Positions 8,112-14,660 of a DNA stretch of 43,685 bases are shown here, in pieces. This DNA is from a virus, in IMG/VR virus record IMGVR_UViG_3300036398_000576, positions 1-43,685 of that record. One strand, written 5' to 3'. The position numbers and the translations under genes were made by a program. Position 1 is the stretch's first letter. Each line of letters starts with the position of its first letter. The notes beneath the pieces are model-generated. The model saw only the letters and a list, made by a program, of their open reading frames with translations. It made no database searches and had not been told where the DNA came from.

Positions 8112-8123
8112 GAGAGTCTCCGA

Positions 8124-8912
8124 TTACGCAATGCGGTTGATGTTTGCGATGACCGATGGTGTAACCGGTCTAGTTGGTGAAGTTTGAGCAGCCGTGAAGT
8201 CGAGCGTGACAGCGACGTTTGGCGTCGACCAGATCACCTCGATGTAGTCGCTCGCAGCGAGCTGGAGCGTGAACACGATCGTGACGACAGCCGTGCCGGG
8301 AATGCCGCCACCTTGCGCTGGAACCGTTGCGTCCGTGTTCGAGTTGGTAACATCCGTGCCGTTCTTGCGCAGCCAAAAGCTCGCAATGTGCGACGAGCTG
8401 TTGGTGTTCTTCAGCAGCAGGTTGAAGTCGAACTTGTAGATGCCAGCCTTGGTCACCGTGATGCGGGTATTGGATGCAACCGAGATTCCGCTCGAGTAGT
8501 CCGTTGTTCCCCAGATCACGCCGGTCGCTGTGTTCGCTGCCGCGGTCTGGTCGGTGATATCCGAGAACGCACCGTAGTCGTTCTCCGTGATGCGAGCGAT
8601 CGGGACGCTGCCAACCGTCAACGCGCCATCCTTGCGCACCGACCACTTCGACACACCGCCGACCTGCAAGTCATCGAGCAGGCTGCCAGCAGCAGAGGCC
8701 GTGTCCGTGACGTTGAACACGCGAGCCTTGAACGTCGTCAGGGCGTTGTTCCATGTGGCCGCTAGTGCACCAATGGACTTGCCGACAATCGCCGCAGCGG
8801 TCGCCTTCTTCGTCTCTGTACTGCTAGTGTCGACGATCGGCAAAACGTCAGCAGCAGGATCGATTAAATCCTGCGCAATGGACGTCAGCGCCGATATCTT
8901 CTTCGTTGACAT
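8124..8912 (-). CDS. Tail fibre with C1q/TNF-like head, 262 aa
   Basis: ATG 8912 is coupled to the previous stop as TAATG. Residues 1-45 are the docking peptide (TKKISALTS ... VLPIVDTSSTETKKATA), similar to that of other fibres here. A short shaft follows, including GSLLDDLQVGGVSKWSVRKD, a stretch common in phage fibre stems. The C-terminal ~130 residues (AGIYKFDFNLLLKNTNSSSH, then FWLRKNGTDV) have the alternating pattern of a C1q/TNF-like trimeric jelly roll, a fold often used as a receptor-binding tip. It is the first fibre gene after terminase and the two small linker genes. Confidence 0.8.
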   Translation of the reverse strand: MSTKKISALTSIAQDLIDPAADVLPIVDTSSTETKKATAAAIVGKSIGALAATWNNALTTFKARVFNVTDTASAAGSLLDDLQVGGVSKWSVRKDGALTVGSVPIARITENDYGAFSDITDQTAAANTATGVIWGTTDYSSGISVASNTRITVTKAGIYKFDFNLLLKNTNSSSHIASFWLRKNGTDVTNSNTDATVPAQGGGIPGTAVVTIVFTLQLAASDYIEVIWSTPNVAVTLDFTAAQTSPTRPVTPSVIANINRIA

Positions 8913-9076
8913 TACATCATCCCGCGAGCACGGGCAGCGGCCTCATCCTTGCGCTTGGCAATCATCTGGGCAGCAGACATCTCGCCCTGCTTCATGCCCT
9001 CGGCCATGCCGGCAGCCTTGCCCTTCTTCTCGCCCTTGCGCTTCATGTACTTGCCGAATGCTGTCATGCCGCCCAT
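8912..9076 (-). CDS. Small basic, Met/Lys-rich phage protein, 54 aa
   Basis: Start ATG 9076 (MGGMTAFGKYMKRK) was chosen because GGAGG lies eight bases upstream and the preceding gene stops at 9078. A longer in-frame version would lie inside that gene. The protein is a charged helix (KKGKAAGMAEGMKQGEMSAA) with no membrane segment. Its stop overlaps the fibre ATG at 8912 (TAATG), so all three are translated in series. Function is unknown. Such small charged proteins are common next to terminase genes in podoviruses. Confidence 0.65.
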   Translation of the reverse strand: MGGMTAFGKYMKRKGEKKGKAAGMAEGMKQGEMSAAQMIAKRKDEAAARARGMM

Positions 9077-9077
9077 A

Positions 9078-9275
9078 TCAACCACCTCCAAGCAAACGAG
9101 TGACGCCGACCGAGCCGGTCTGCTGACTGGCTGGTGTCGACATGATCGTAGATCCGCGGCCACGGCGACGAGCCATGCGGCGCTGTTCGATGCGTGAGAG
9201 CTGCGCCTCATCCACCGTTGGAGGCGGAGGCGTCGGCTCGATCTTCGGCATCTTGGGCTTAAAAAGACTTGACAT
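9078..9275 (-). CDS. Small conserved structural-region protein, 65 aa
   Basis: It starts MSSLFKPKMPKIEPTPPPPT and then has a basic segment (RMARRRGRGSTIM) and a Gly-rich end (GVTRLLGGG). The pattern of a proline-rich N-terminus, RRRGRxST and LLGGG is one I recognise from small phage proteins encoded beside terminase or portal genes, without an assigned function. It directly follows the large terminase gene with a 30-base gap. It is probably a minor head protein, inferred from position. Confidence 0.7.
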   Translation of the reverse strand: MSSLFKPKMPKIEPTPPPPTVDEAQLSRIEQRRMARRRGRGSTIMSTPASQQTGSVGVTRLLGGG

Positions 9276-9305
9276 ATCGCACTCCCTTTGGGTTGCGACG
9301 ACAGT

Positions 9306-10682
9306 CTACCCCAGCACTCGGTAGTCTGCTACAGCGGATTGATGCCCCATGCGACGGGCAGATTCGGTGCCGCGGAATGGCTTGCGGCCCTTGGCGAGAT
9401 AGCGGAATGCGTCAGCAAAGTGCGACGTCCAATCGTGTACCGGCTTGTCGCGGAACCGCTGGAGCTGGTCGCTGTACTCGCGTCGGTATTGCTTCAGCGC
9501 GTCGATCGCTCGAGTCATGCGAGCCTTGGCCTCATCCTTCGTCTCGCCCGGGAACGGATCAGGGTCGAGGTTGAACTCGCAGGCAGGCAGCATCATGCGC
9601 ACCGCTTGGATGCCATCGTCCACCGCGTCACGCTCGAGCACACGCGGCTTGAGACCGTAACCCGCGGCTACCTGTACTCGAGACTGACCGCTGCCCCATT
9701 CCTGCACAGCGCCGTCGTGAGGCCATATGTGGTCGCCGTAGACGTAATCGAGAGCCAGCAGCTTCTTCGCGTACCAGTCGAGGCCGACACCGCTGCCCTC
9801 GAGTACGTTGATGATGCGCACCTTGTGGCCGATCAACTGGTAGAACCAGATCACCGTTGAGTCGCCGACGCCAATATCCCATGCTGTGCCGACAGGCTGG
9901 CCGATAACGTGCGGGAACTCGGCAATGCGGCCATTCAGCTCTGCCGATCGGATCAACTCGTTGTAGTACGCGCCCGGGATGTCTGCGTCGAAGTCGCAGT
10001 AGTATTCCTGCCGGATAATCGCTTCGGCTTCCTTGTCGCCACGCTCCATGCGCAGTTCTTTGCGCTCGCGCTTGATCGTGTCGATCGGAATCGCTTTCGT
10101 ATCCTCGACAGTCAGCACCTGCCCGAACCAGTCTGGATCTTGCCGCGCAAAGTCGACGAGCCGAGCGAAATGGTTCCGGCCTCGAGGCGTCGAGATGAAG
10201 ATCGCCCAGCCGCCGTTCTCGGCAAGGATCGGTCGCAGGAATGCCCACGCATTGGGATCGGCCATCGCGTATTCGGAGAACACGACACCGACCGGAGGCG
10301 AACCGACGAGGCTGTTGTAGTTGTCCGAGCCGACCACTTGCCATGTCGAACCGTTCTTGAACCGGATGAACATATCCTGCTCACGGGTCGTCTCGCGTAG
10401 TTCTTCGGGGAATGCGTCGTCGATGCGACGTCTGCCGGTGTGCGGGTTGACCGCGTCCCATATCGCCTTACGCGACTGATTGGCCTGCGGGAGCATATGC
10501 CACACAGATCCGACGCGGGTCATCATGGACACAGCCGCCCAATGCAGGCTGATGTCGTCTTTACCAGAACGGCGGTGCCATGCCAGAGCGAGGCGCTTTG
10601 TGCCGCTCTCGAGCGCTCGCCATGCCGGGATCTGGTAGTGGCGAGGGAGCCAACCGTTAGCTGGCAGGTTTATCGTTGGCAT
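9306..10682 (-). CDS. terL: Terminase large subunit (DNA packaging ATPase-nuclease), 458 aa
   Basis: This is the motor that pumps phage DNA into the prohead and cuts it. The Walker A-like motif HRRSGKDD lies at residues 36-43. A Walker B-like strand is PPVGVVFSEYA, with the acidic pair following the hydrophobic strand. The coupling motif is STPRGRNHF. In the C-terminal RNase H-like nuclease domain, acidic residues are visible in WDIGVGDST, HDGAVQEW and DWTSHFADAFRY. Length and motif order fit the compact terminases of small podoviruses and Mu-like phages. The N-terminus overlaps the small terminase gene by 26 bases. Packaging mode (cos or headful) cannot be read from the sequence. Confidence 0.95.
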   Translation of the reverse strand: MPTINLPANGWLPRHYQIPAWRALESGTKRLALAWHRRSGKDDISLHWAAVSMMTRVGSVWHMLPQANQSRKAIWDAVNPHTGRRRIDDAFPEELRETTREQDMFIRFKNGSTWQVVGSDNYNSLVGSPPVGVVFSEYAMADPNAWAFLRPILAENGGWAIFISTPRGRNHFARLVDFARQDPDWFGQVLTVEDTKAIPIDTIKRERKELRMERGDKEAEAIIRQEYYCDFDADIPGAYYNELIRSAELNGRIAEFPHVIGQPVGTAWDIGVGDSTVIWFYQLIGHKVRIINVLEGSGVGLDWYAKKLLALDYVYGDHIWPHDGAVQEWGSGQSRVQVAAGYGLKPRVLERDAVDDGIQAVRMMLPACEFNLDPDPFPGETKDEAKARMTRAIDALKQYRREYSDQLQRFRDKPVHDWTSHFADAFRYLAKGRKPFRGTESARRMGHQSAVADYRVLG

Positions 10683-11046
10683 CCGTGATCCGTAGCACGT
10701 TGACCGTCAGGCCGACGTTGCCGGAATGCTCAACCTCGGCCTTGTCGCCGTAGCGCTTGGGCAGGAACTTGGAGGCGAACCACTTGCGCACATCCAGTTC
10801 GACCCGAGCCTGCTGGGCATCGATAACGCCAGCCCGCATATCCTCGATGACCTGCTCGGCTTTCTCGACCTGATCGGCTGCGAGAGCCTCTAATGCGCGC
10901 GCGTAGTTGTCACCAGCGCTTACACGCAAAGCCGCTGCTCTGAACGTCGCCCGATTGATTCCGGCCTCTTTGCAAGCTGCGTTCTCGGACATTCCGCCCT
11001 CGACTAGCTCGAGGACTTTGCGCACTTGTTCTGCGCGGTCTGCCAT
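10657..11046 (-). CDS. terS: Terminase small subunit, 129 aa
   Basis: It recognises phage DNA and recruits the large subunit. The N-terminal half has a helix-turn-helix (GGMSENAACKEAGINRATFR). A helical middle and the segment VRKWFASKFLPKRYGDKAEV follow; this KW-AS-LxPKxYGDK pattern is typical of phage small terminases. The tail ends in a short beta motif (VGLTVNVLRITD). The ATG at 11046 overlaps the stop of the upstream 56-aa gene (TAATG), and the 3' end overlaps terL. It carries no membrane or signal sequence. Confidence 0.9.
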   Translation of the reverse strand: MADRAEQVRKVLELVEGGMSENAACKEAGINRATFRAAALRVSAGDNYARALEALAADQVEKAEQVIEDMRAGVIDAQQARVELDVRKWFASKFLPKRYGDKAEVEHSGNVGLTVNVLRITDANDKPAS

Positions 11047-11216
11047 TACTTCTCCGTCAGGCGTCGAACGACAGCGCTCTTTTTCGCCTTCTTGGCTGAC
11101 GATCGTGCGGTTGATAGTGCGATCGCAATCGCTTGCTTCTGCGGGCGGCCAGCCTTCACCTCTTTCGAGATGTTCGAGCTGATCGTGGCTTGGCTGTATC
11201 CTTGCTTCAGAGGCAT
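11046..11216 (-). CDS. DUF6496-like small protein, 56 aa
   Basis: Translated by hand from ATG 11216: it begins [20 protein letters not shown] and continues [15 protein letters not shown], ending in a Lys/Arg-rich tail. The AxISxNIxxExxAGxPQKQAxAIAL pattern is a widespread short phage protein family that I know as DUF6496; function is unknown. The stop forms TAATG with terS. It lies in a run of four very small genes upstream of terminase, three of which have such conserved but uncharacterised motifs. Confidence 0.75.
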   Translation of the reverse strand: MPLKQGYSQATISSNISKEVKAGRPQKQAIAIALSTARSSAKKAKKSAVVRRLTEK

Positions 11217-11220
11217 GGTC

Positions 11221-11517
11221 TTACTTCCCCTTGTTGCGTTCGCTTATCGCTTTGGCTTTCGCTTTCGCGTCGGCTTTGCTGCTGGCTCCCCATGCTCGGA
11301 GGGCGAGGGCAAGGCGGGTTGGCTTACCGTCTTTCTCCATCGGGCCCGGAGCGCTGCCCATGCGCGCGAGAAAGCTTGCTCGACGCGGATTGTCGCCGCT
11401 GCGAACCGGAGCCTTAAGTGTTCCACCAGTCTCTCGAGCATAACTAGCCCTTCCTTTCTCGTTGAGGCCGCCCTTTGGGTTCTGGCCCTCTTTGCGCTGC
11501 CATGCCGCGGTCTTCAT
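11221..11517 (-). CDS. DUF6321-like small basic protein, 98 aa
   Basis: It begins [20 protein letters not shown] and contains the further hallmarks [18 protein letters not shown] and [11 protein letters not shown], matching my memory of DUF6321 proteins common in environmental phages. The C-terminal third is helical and basic ([19 protein letters not shown]), which would suit nucleic-acid contact, but no function is established. It is coupled to the previous gene by ATGA at 11514-11517 and followed three bases later by the DUF6496-like gene. Confidence 0.8.
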   Translation of the reverse strand: MKTAAWQRKEGQNPKGGLNEKGRASYARETGGTLKAPVRSGDNPRRASFLARMGSAPGPMEKDGKPTRLALALRAWGASSKADAKAKAKAISERNKGK

Positions 11518-11753
11518 GGGATTAACTGTACGTCGGGTGACGGACGACTGCGGTCTTCGTAGAACGGAATGCGGTCACGGACTGCGCCACCGAGCGCGGG
11601 TCTAGCCACCGCTTGCGCGCCTGCCAATCGGGTCGCTCTTGCAGCGATCGGGCGGAATGCAGCAGCACCCATCCTGATCTCGCCTGCGATCCCGCGGCGT
11701 ACTGGCGGCAACTCATTCGGGTCGCCGTTATCGCCGAGACGGCTTGCCAGCAC
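11514..11753 (-). CDS. Hypothetical protein, 79 aa
   Basis: The best start is GTG 11753 (translated MLASRLGDNGDPNELPPVRR), with AAAGGA a few bases upstream. It overlaps the end of the acidic 63-aa gene by 26 bases and shares ATGA with the next gene. The protein is rich in Ala, Arg and Pro, with no motif I recognise. It is supported mainly by its position filling the gap in a densely packed operon and by overlap at both ends. A competing frame at 11522-11716 looks like a shadow. Confidence 0.55.
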   Translation of the reverse strand: MLASRLGDNGDPNELPPVRRGIAGEIRMGAAAFRPIAARATRLAGAQAVARPALGGAVRDRIPFYEDRSRPSPDVQLIP

Positions 11754-11919
11754 TTCCGAATCCTTTCATCAGGAAATCGCGGGCCTCGGCAGCAGACTTG
11801 AACTTGAGTTTCAACTCGAGTTCGCCAGCCTCCTCGCCGCCTTCCTCTTCGCCTTCGTAGCCTTCCTCGTCCATCATCTCGAGGTGCTTGGCGAGCATTT
11901 CTGCGCCTTTGCCTTTCAT
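11728..11919 (-). CDS. Small acidic protein, 63 aa
   Basis: It begins MKGKGAEMLAKHLEMMDEEG and has a strongly acidic centre (YEGEEEGGEEAGELELKLK), followed by a FKSAAEARDFLMKGFGSAG helix. No family is recognised. The ATG at 11919 overlaps the preceding stop (ATGA). It sits among very basic small proteins, so an ion-pairing partner role is conceivable but unsupported. Length and composition make it a plausible real gene and not a shadow. Confidence 0.6.
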   Translation of the reverse strand: MKGKGAEMLAKHLEMMDEEGYEGEEEGGEEAGELELKLKFKSAAEARDFLMKGFGSAGKPSRR

Positions 11920-12062
11920 TTCTTCAACGCCGTTTTCGCAGATTCACGAAACGCCTTCGCAGTCGGCGCACCCTTGGCCCCAACCTTACGCATCTTCTCG
12001 CCGCTTCCGGCCTTGATGCGCTCGCGCTTGGCATGAATGTTTGCGTAGAGTCCGGGCTTCAT
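11916..12062 (-). CDS. Conserved small basic phage protein (MKPGLYANIHAKR family), 48 aa
   Basis: Translated by hand from ATG 12062: MKPGLYANIHAKRERIKAGS followed by GEKMRKVGAKGAPTAKAF. This combination, LYANIHAKRxRIxxGSGEKMRKxGxKGAPxxxxF, recurs in small proteins of many phages and large viruses and is very constrained, but I know of no function. It ends in ATGA overlap with the acidic protein gene. The Shine-Dalgarno is weak, so translation may depend on the upstream gene. Confidence 0.75.
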   Translation of the reverse strand: MKPGLYANIHAKRERIKAGSGEKMRKVGAKGAPTAKAFRESAKTALKK

Positions 12063-12071
12063 ATCAGGATT

Positions 12072-12269
12072 CTATGCCGCTGGCGGCAGATCGTCTACCG
12101 GCTTTTGCTTGACCTTGGCACCCCGGGCGAATTGGATAATCTTGGCTGACTCTTTCGGCGGCGGTTCGGGATTGCACTCGCAGCACCTGATCCAGTCGCC
12201 CATGCCGTCAGCGATCCAGCCTGCTGCGTTGCAGTTCGGGCAGGGCGCTAACCTGATTCCATCCGTCAC
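12072..12269 (-). CDS. Small zinc-ribbon-like protein, 65 aa
   Basis: The start is GTG 12269, decided by GGAGG eight bases upstream and by a GTGA overlap with the previous stop. The longer ATG start at 12338 would overlap the upstream gene by 73 bases. Two cysteine clusters, CPNC and CCEC about 18 residues apart, look like a zinc ribbon. The rest is short and polar (KIIQFARGAKVKQKP). Zinc-ribbon mini-proteins of this kind in phage early or middle operons often bind nucleic acid or RNA polymerase; the role here is unknown. Confidence 0.65.
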   Translation of the reverse strand: MTDGIRLAPCPNCNAAGWIADGMGDWIRCCECNPEPPPKESAKIIQFARGAKVKQKPVDDLPPAA

Positions 12270-12460
12270 GAATCGAGCCTCCGTTCGTACTCGTTCAACA
12301 CCCGGCGCGCCCAGATCGAGGGGCCATCGTCGTTCCATTTGCTGATCCTGCGCAGCACCCGTTCATACTGCTTCATGGTATGCCAAGACACCATCAAAGT
12401 GAGCGCCAGATCAACGCCTGCCAGCTCCTCGTCCGTTACATCGTCCTCAACGGTATACAT
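12266..12460 (-). CDS. Hypothetical helical protein, 64 aa
   Basis: Start ATG 12460 (MYTVEDDVTDEELAG) is favoured over an upstream in-frame start because GAGGAAAGGATC directly precedes it. The sequence is predicted helical with a conserved-looking SKWNDDGPSIWARRVLNEYE segment. No domain is recognised. It overlaps the upstream coiled-coil gene by 25 bases and the zinc-ribbon gene by four bases (GTGA). Confidence 0.6.
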   Translation of the reverse strand: MYTVEDDVTDEELAGVDLALTLMVSWHTMKQYERVLRRISKWNDDGPSIWARRVLNEYERRLDS

Positions 12461-12627
12461 GATCCTTTCCTCAAGTAAGGCGGCACCCAATCCTTACCGA
12501 AGTCGAAGGGTTCCTGCAAACCAAGTTCGACGCGGGATATTTCGCGGTGTATTGCGTTTAGCTCTTGATTTAATTTGCGAATTTGGCACCAAAGTTCGCG
12601 CACTTTTTCTTCCTTCGTCAATGCCAT
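12436..12627 (-). CDS. Hypothetical coiled-coil protein, 63 aa
   Basis: The frame encodes MALTKEEKVRELWCQIRKLN followed by QELNAIHREISRVELGL, a good amphipathic helix. ATG 12627 has a GGAG touching it directly, which is too close. An in-frame GTG at 12603, with AAGGAAG five bases upstream, is an alternative start. It overlaps 134 bases of the 86-aa gene at 12494-12754 in another frame; of the two, this frame looks the more protein-like in the shared part. See the finding on a possible frameshift. Confidence 0.5.
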   Translation of the reverse strand: MALTKEEKVRELWCQIRKLNQELNAIHREISRVELGLQEPFDFGKDWVPPYLRKGSCIPLRTM

Positions 12628-12754
12628 CTCCTAGCAGTTTGATCAGTTTGTTGACGGTGTCCTGATTGATCATCTGTTGCAGGATGTCGTGGTACTTCTC
12701 CTGCCTACACTTGAAAACGTATTCAACTCCGCAGATCCTGCATCTCTTTGGCAT
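12494..12754 (-). CDS. Hypothetical protein with CxxC start, 86 aa (3' part doubtful)
   Basis: It begins MPKRCRICGVEYVFKCRQEK, a possible half zinc-binding site (C5, C8, C16), then a helical stretch (HDILQQMINQDTVNKLIKLL). After about residue 45 the sequence becomes Arg/Thr/Ser-rich, as shadow frames do, just where the 63-aa coiled-coil frame opens. Either two real genes overlap by ~110-134 bases or a one-base change has split one gene. The start overlaps the end of rusA by 32 bases and has no clear Shine-Dalgarno. Confidence 0.5.
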   Translation of the reverse strand: MPKRCRICGVEYVFKCRQEKYHDILQQMINQDTVNKLIKLLGDGIDEGRKSARTLVPNSQIKSRAKRNTPRNIPRRTWFAGTLRLR

Positions 12755-13097
12755 AAGGCTGGATTCTCACAATGACTTCGCCCTCATCCTTGGCTTCATG
12801 CCGTTGGATGGACAGGGCATCGATTAGGCTGTCGTCTTCAATGACATCAGCGTGGACTAGGGCATCGAGCAGCGCCTTCTGGATGTTATCGAGATCGCGC
12901 CGCCGCTTGTCTGGTGGGTACGCATCGATGCTAACCGCGAGCCTGCAAGCGAGATTGTCCCGAGGGATTCCTTGCTCGAGTATCCGATAGGATACGGTCT
13001 GCCGGTACTGCCTGCCGTCTGCTGACACCACGATTCGACCGCGGTAATTGCGCCAGTAGTGGTTAATCGAGGGAGGCCACGGGAGGACGATACGCAT
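12723..13097 (-). CDS. rusA: RusA-family Holliday junction resolvase, 124 aa
   Basis: RusA cuts four-way DNA junctions made during recombination and replication so that packaging can proceed. The N-terminus IVLPWPPSINHYWRN is the classic RusA opening. The catalytic block PPDKRRRDLDNIQKALLDAL gives D68 and D70, and VIEDDSLID supplies the third acidic residue (D88/D89), matching the D70/D72/D91 set known for E. coli RusA. It lies on the late strand, not in the early recombination operon. It overlaps the preceding gene by 35 bases. Confidence 0.93.
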   Translation of the reverse strand: MRIVLPWPPSINHYWRNYRGRIVVSADGRQYRQTVSYRILEQGIPRDNLACRLAVSIDAYPPDKRRRDLDNIQKALLDALVHADVIEDDSLIDALSIQRHEAKDEGEVIVRIQPYAKEMQDLRS

Positions 13098-13380
13098 GAT
13101 TCATTCTCACGTTACGTTTGAGAATCTGCGCTCGCCCTTCACGGCTCATGCAGATGTTCTGTAATTTCTGATAATCCAGATCGAGCATATCGCAGATCCA
13201 GCGCAGGCTTCCGACCTCGTCGTGCGGTGCGTAGATCCAATGCAGCGCCGCTCGAGCATTGCCCTTGCGATTGCAGTCTCGGATGGCGAGATACAACACG
13301 CTCGACCACAGAGCTCGGTACGGTTCGTCGTCGTCGTTGCGCGGGCCAGCCGCGGTAGCCTTATCGATTGCGAGGGTCAT
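13063..13380 (-). CDS. Conserved phage protein of unknown function, 105 aa
   Basis: The central part (ALWSSVLYLAIRDCNRKGNA, then RAALHWIYAPHDEVGSLRW and ICDMLDLDYQKLQ) looks well conserved and largely helical, with aromatic residues typical of a folded core. I recall similar proteins in replication or regulatory regions of proteobacterial phages but cannot name a function. It overlaps the DUF3310 gene by 20 bases and rusA by 35. Confidence 0.65.
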   Translation of the reverse strand: MTLAIDKATAAGPRNDDDEPYRALWSSVLYLAIRDCNRKGNARAALHWIYAPHDEVGSLRWICDMLDLDYQKLQNICMSREGRAQILKRNVRMNHAYRPPVASLD

Positions 13381-13585
13381 TGCCTGTCATCCAAGTGAGC
13401 CACCAGATCGCTTTCTGTGCGTCTTGCTCTAGCGGGTTGTCCGGTTTACGTCCTGCTCGAGCGATGTATCCCAATGCTGTCAGTCTACAGAACTCGAGAA
13501 AATGTTCTTGGGATTTAGCATTCGCTCGCATGAAATCGACTGTCTCGATCTCCTGCTGGTAATGCTTCGGGTTGATGTTGTCCAT
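13361..13585 (-). CDS. DUF3310-type protein, 74 aa
   Basis: The start at ATG 13585 (MDNINPKHYQQEIETVDFMR) is chosen because this is where the family usually begins, 22 bases after the previous stop. An ORF start at 13651 would overlap that gene. The family pattern is clear: NPxHYxxxxIETxDFxRAN, FCRLTALGYIARAGRK, DAQKAIWWL. DUF3310 proteins are common in phages and sometimes annotated as nucleotide kinase-like; no activity is established. A Shine-Dalgarno-like AGGGG lies ten bases upstream. Confidence 0.8.
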   Translation of the reverse strand: MDNINPKHYQQEIETVDFMRANAKSQEHFLEFCRLTALGYIARAGRKPDNPLEQDAQKAIWWLTWMTGNDPRNR

Positions 13586-13607
13586 GATCACAATACCCCT
13601 GTTTTGA

Positions 13608-13931
13608 TCACGCGGTTTCCTTTGCTCTCTCGCGTAACCGATCGACTCCACGCTGGCCGAACAACTGCCGCACTAAGCCAATGCAATCGGGATCGGTCAG
13701 CACCTTGGCTGCACCCAGTTCGCGTATCAGTTCACCCGCTCTAGCCTTAATCGATTCGACATCAACACCCGGTCTAGCGAGTTTGGCATCGAGTAGACGC
13801 AATCGATTTAAGGGATTCTCTGATACCGCTGTAGCCCAGTATTCTGCTGAAGAACTCAAAGCAAACTCTGTACGGTCTGGTACTTTCTTCTCTTGTTTAG
13901 CAGAAGGTGAGTAAACGAATTCATCTCCCAT
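13608..13931 (-). CDS. Hypothetical protein, 107 aa
   Basis: ATG 13931 has a strong AGGAG ribosome-binding site (CAGGAGATACATAC before ATG). The sequence begins MGDEFVYSPSAKQEKKVPDR and includes SSSAEYWATAVSENPLNRLR, then a helical C-terminus (GLVRQLFGQRGVDRLRERAK). No domain is recognised. It is the first well-supported gene after the non-coding or RNA region 13932-14340, so it is the likeliest target of whatever that region regulates. Confidence 0.65.
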   Translation of the reverse strand: MGDEFVYSPSAKQEKKVPDRTEFALSSSAEYWATAVSENPLNRLRLLDAKLARPGVDVESIKARAGELIRELGAAKVLTDPDCIGLVRQLFGQRGVDRLRERAKETA

Positions 13932-14340
13932 GTATGTATCTCCTGTATATCTTCTGTGTATATACGTCTAGAACCTGATGACTGATGGTGAACTCTGCAC
14001 GGTCATTGGACGGATTACGCCTAATGAGATCGCACAGAGTTGATGACTGACGGAGCCACCCTGCTGTCGGCAACTTTTCACAGGTTTCCCTGCTGTGGTT
14101 CGCGCTTCCCGACGACACGCCGCGCGTTCAGAGGCCCACCGCCCCGGTCTGAATTTAAGGATCTGCTGCGCGTAGTTTCCCCGACCAGCATTCCCGAGTA
14201 GTTCGGCGTGGTTAGGTGATTGACATGACTAGAACAGTCAGTCAGACTTCCATCCACGCTAGAACCGCAACTCAAGCGTATAGGCTGCCAGCCAGCCGCG
14301 TCAACCCCCTTAATTGGGGGTTTGTCGTTTCTGGGCATCG
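13932..14340 (-). ncRNA. 409-bp region without a convincing gene; possible structured antisense RNA (C4-like)
   Basis: Between the repressor-like gene and the 107-aa gene, several short frames are open on both strands, but none has good composition plus a ribosome-binding site. The region has clear inverted repeats: AACCCCC/GGGGGTT with a six-base loop (14303-14322), TGACT/AGTCA (14226-14240), and CACAG/CTGTG around 14079-14097. The stretch near 14150-14210 resembles, from memory, a nucleotide-level conserved segment found in many proteobacterial prophages after a small regulator, where short spurious ORFs are often annotated on both strands. A C4-type antisense RNA is one possibility. Two weak ORFs (14078-14338 and 13921-14118) are the alternative. 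Confidence 0.35.
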
Positions 14341-14574
14341 TCAGCCTTTATCAGCCCATCTGCGAGCCGCGGCTATCTGCAACTGCTTGCGAGCGATACG
14401 GCCTGTAGCAGCCTCTGGCGCGACTATAAGGCCGAGCTTCCAGCGCAGAACCTGTTTCTCGGGAACGACTCCGTTACGCACCCAGCGTGATACCGCGGGA
14501 GCGGATACGCCGAACGCTCGAGCCACTTGTGCTTTGCTGCCGTGGAAGGCAGCGAGTAGGTCATTGGTATTCAT
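14341..14574 (-). CDS. Cro/YdaS-like helix-turn-helix regulator, 77 aa
   Basis: It is a small DNA-binding repressor. Residues 12-35 (GSKAQVARAFGVSAPAVSRW) form a Cro-type helix-turn-helix, followed by VRNGVVPEKQVLRWK, the region after the recognition helix in YdaS/Cro-like proteins. There is no dimerisation or cleavage domain, so it is Cro-like and not CI-like. The gene is divergent from the early operon. The palindrome TTAACCGCCGTTAC (14587-14600) lies just before its start, and related palindromes lie in two early promoters, so it probably represses both itself and the early genes. A candidate promoter (TTGCCT ... TAAGAT) reads toward it across that palindrome. Confidence 0.8.
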   Translation of the reverse strand: MNTNDLLAAFHGSKAQVARAFGVSAPAVSRWVRNGVVPEKQVLRWKLGLIVAPEAATGRIARKQLQIAAARRWADKG

Positions 14575-14586
14575 AGCCTGCCGATC

Positions 14587-14600
14587 TTAACCGCCGTTAC
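14587..14600. promoter_or_regulatory. Operator O1, TTAACCGCCGTTAC
   Basis: This inverted repeat (TTAAC, four-base spacer, GTTAC) lies 13 bases upstream of the repressor-like gene. It differs at one base from O3 and shares half-sites with O2. Its position implies autoregulation. Confidence 0.7.
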
Positions 14601-14660
14601 GGAGAAAAGGCAAAGGGAATATGCACGGCAAAATATGTACCTATTTTTTCCGGAGGGGGC

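Noticed and set aside
14078-14338. 86-aa frame MPRNDKPPIK... after the repressor gene
   Set aside because: It has a fair Shine-Dalgarno, but composition is poor, a second frame over the same bases looks as good or better, and the region has strong inverted repeats. Treated as a possible RNA element.
14216-14590. 124-aa + strand frame opposite the repressor gene and RNA region
   Set aside because: It lies opposite a clear helix-turn-helix gene and has no ribosome-binding site.
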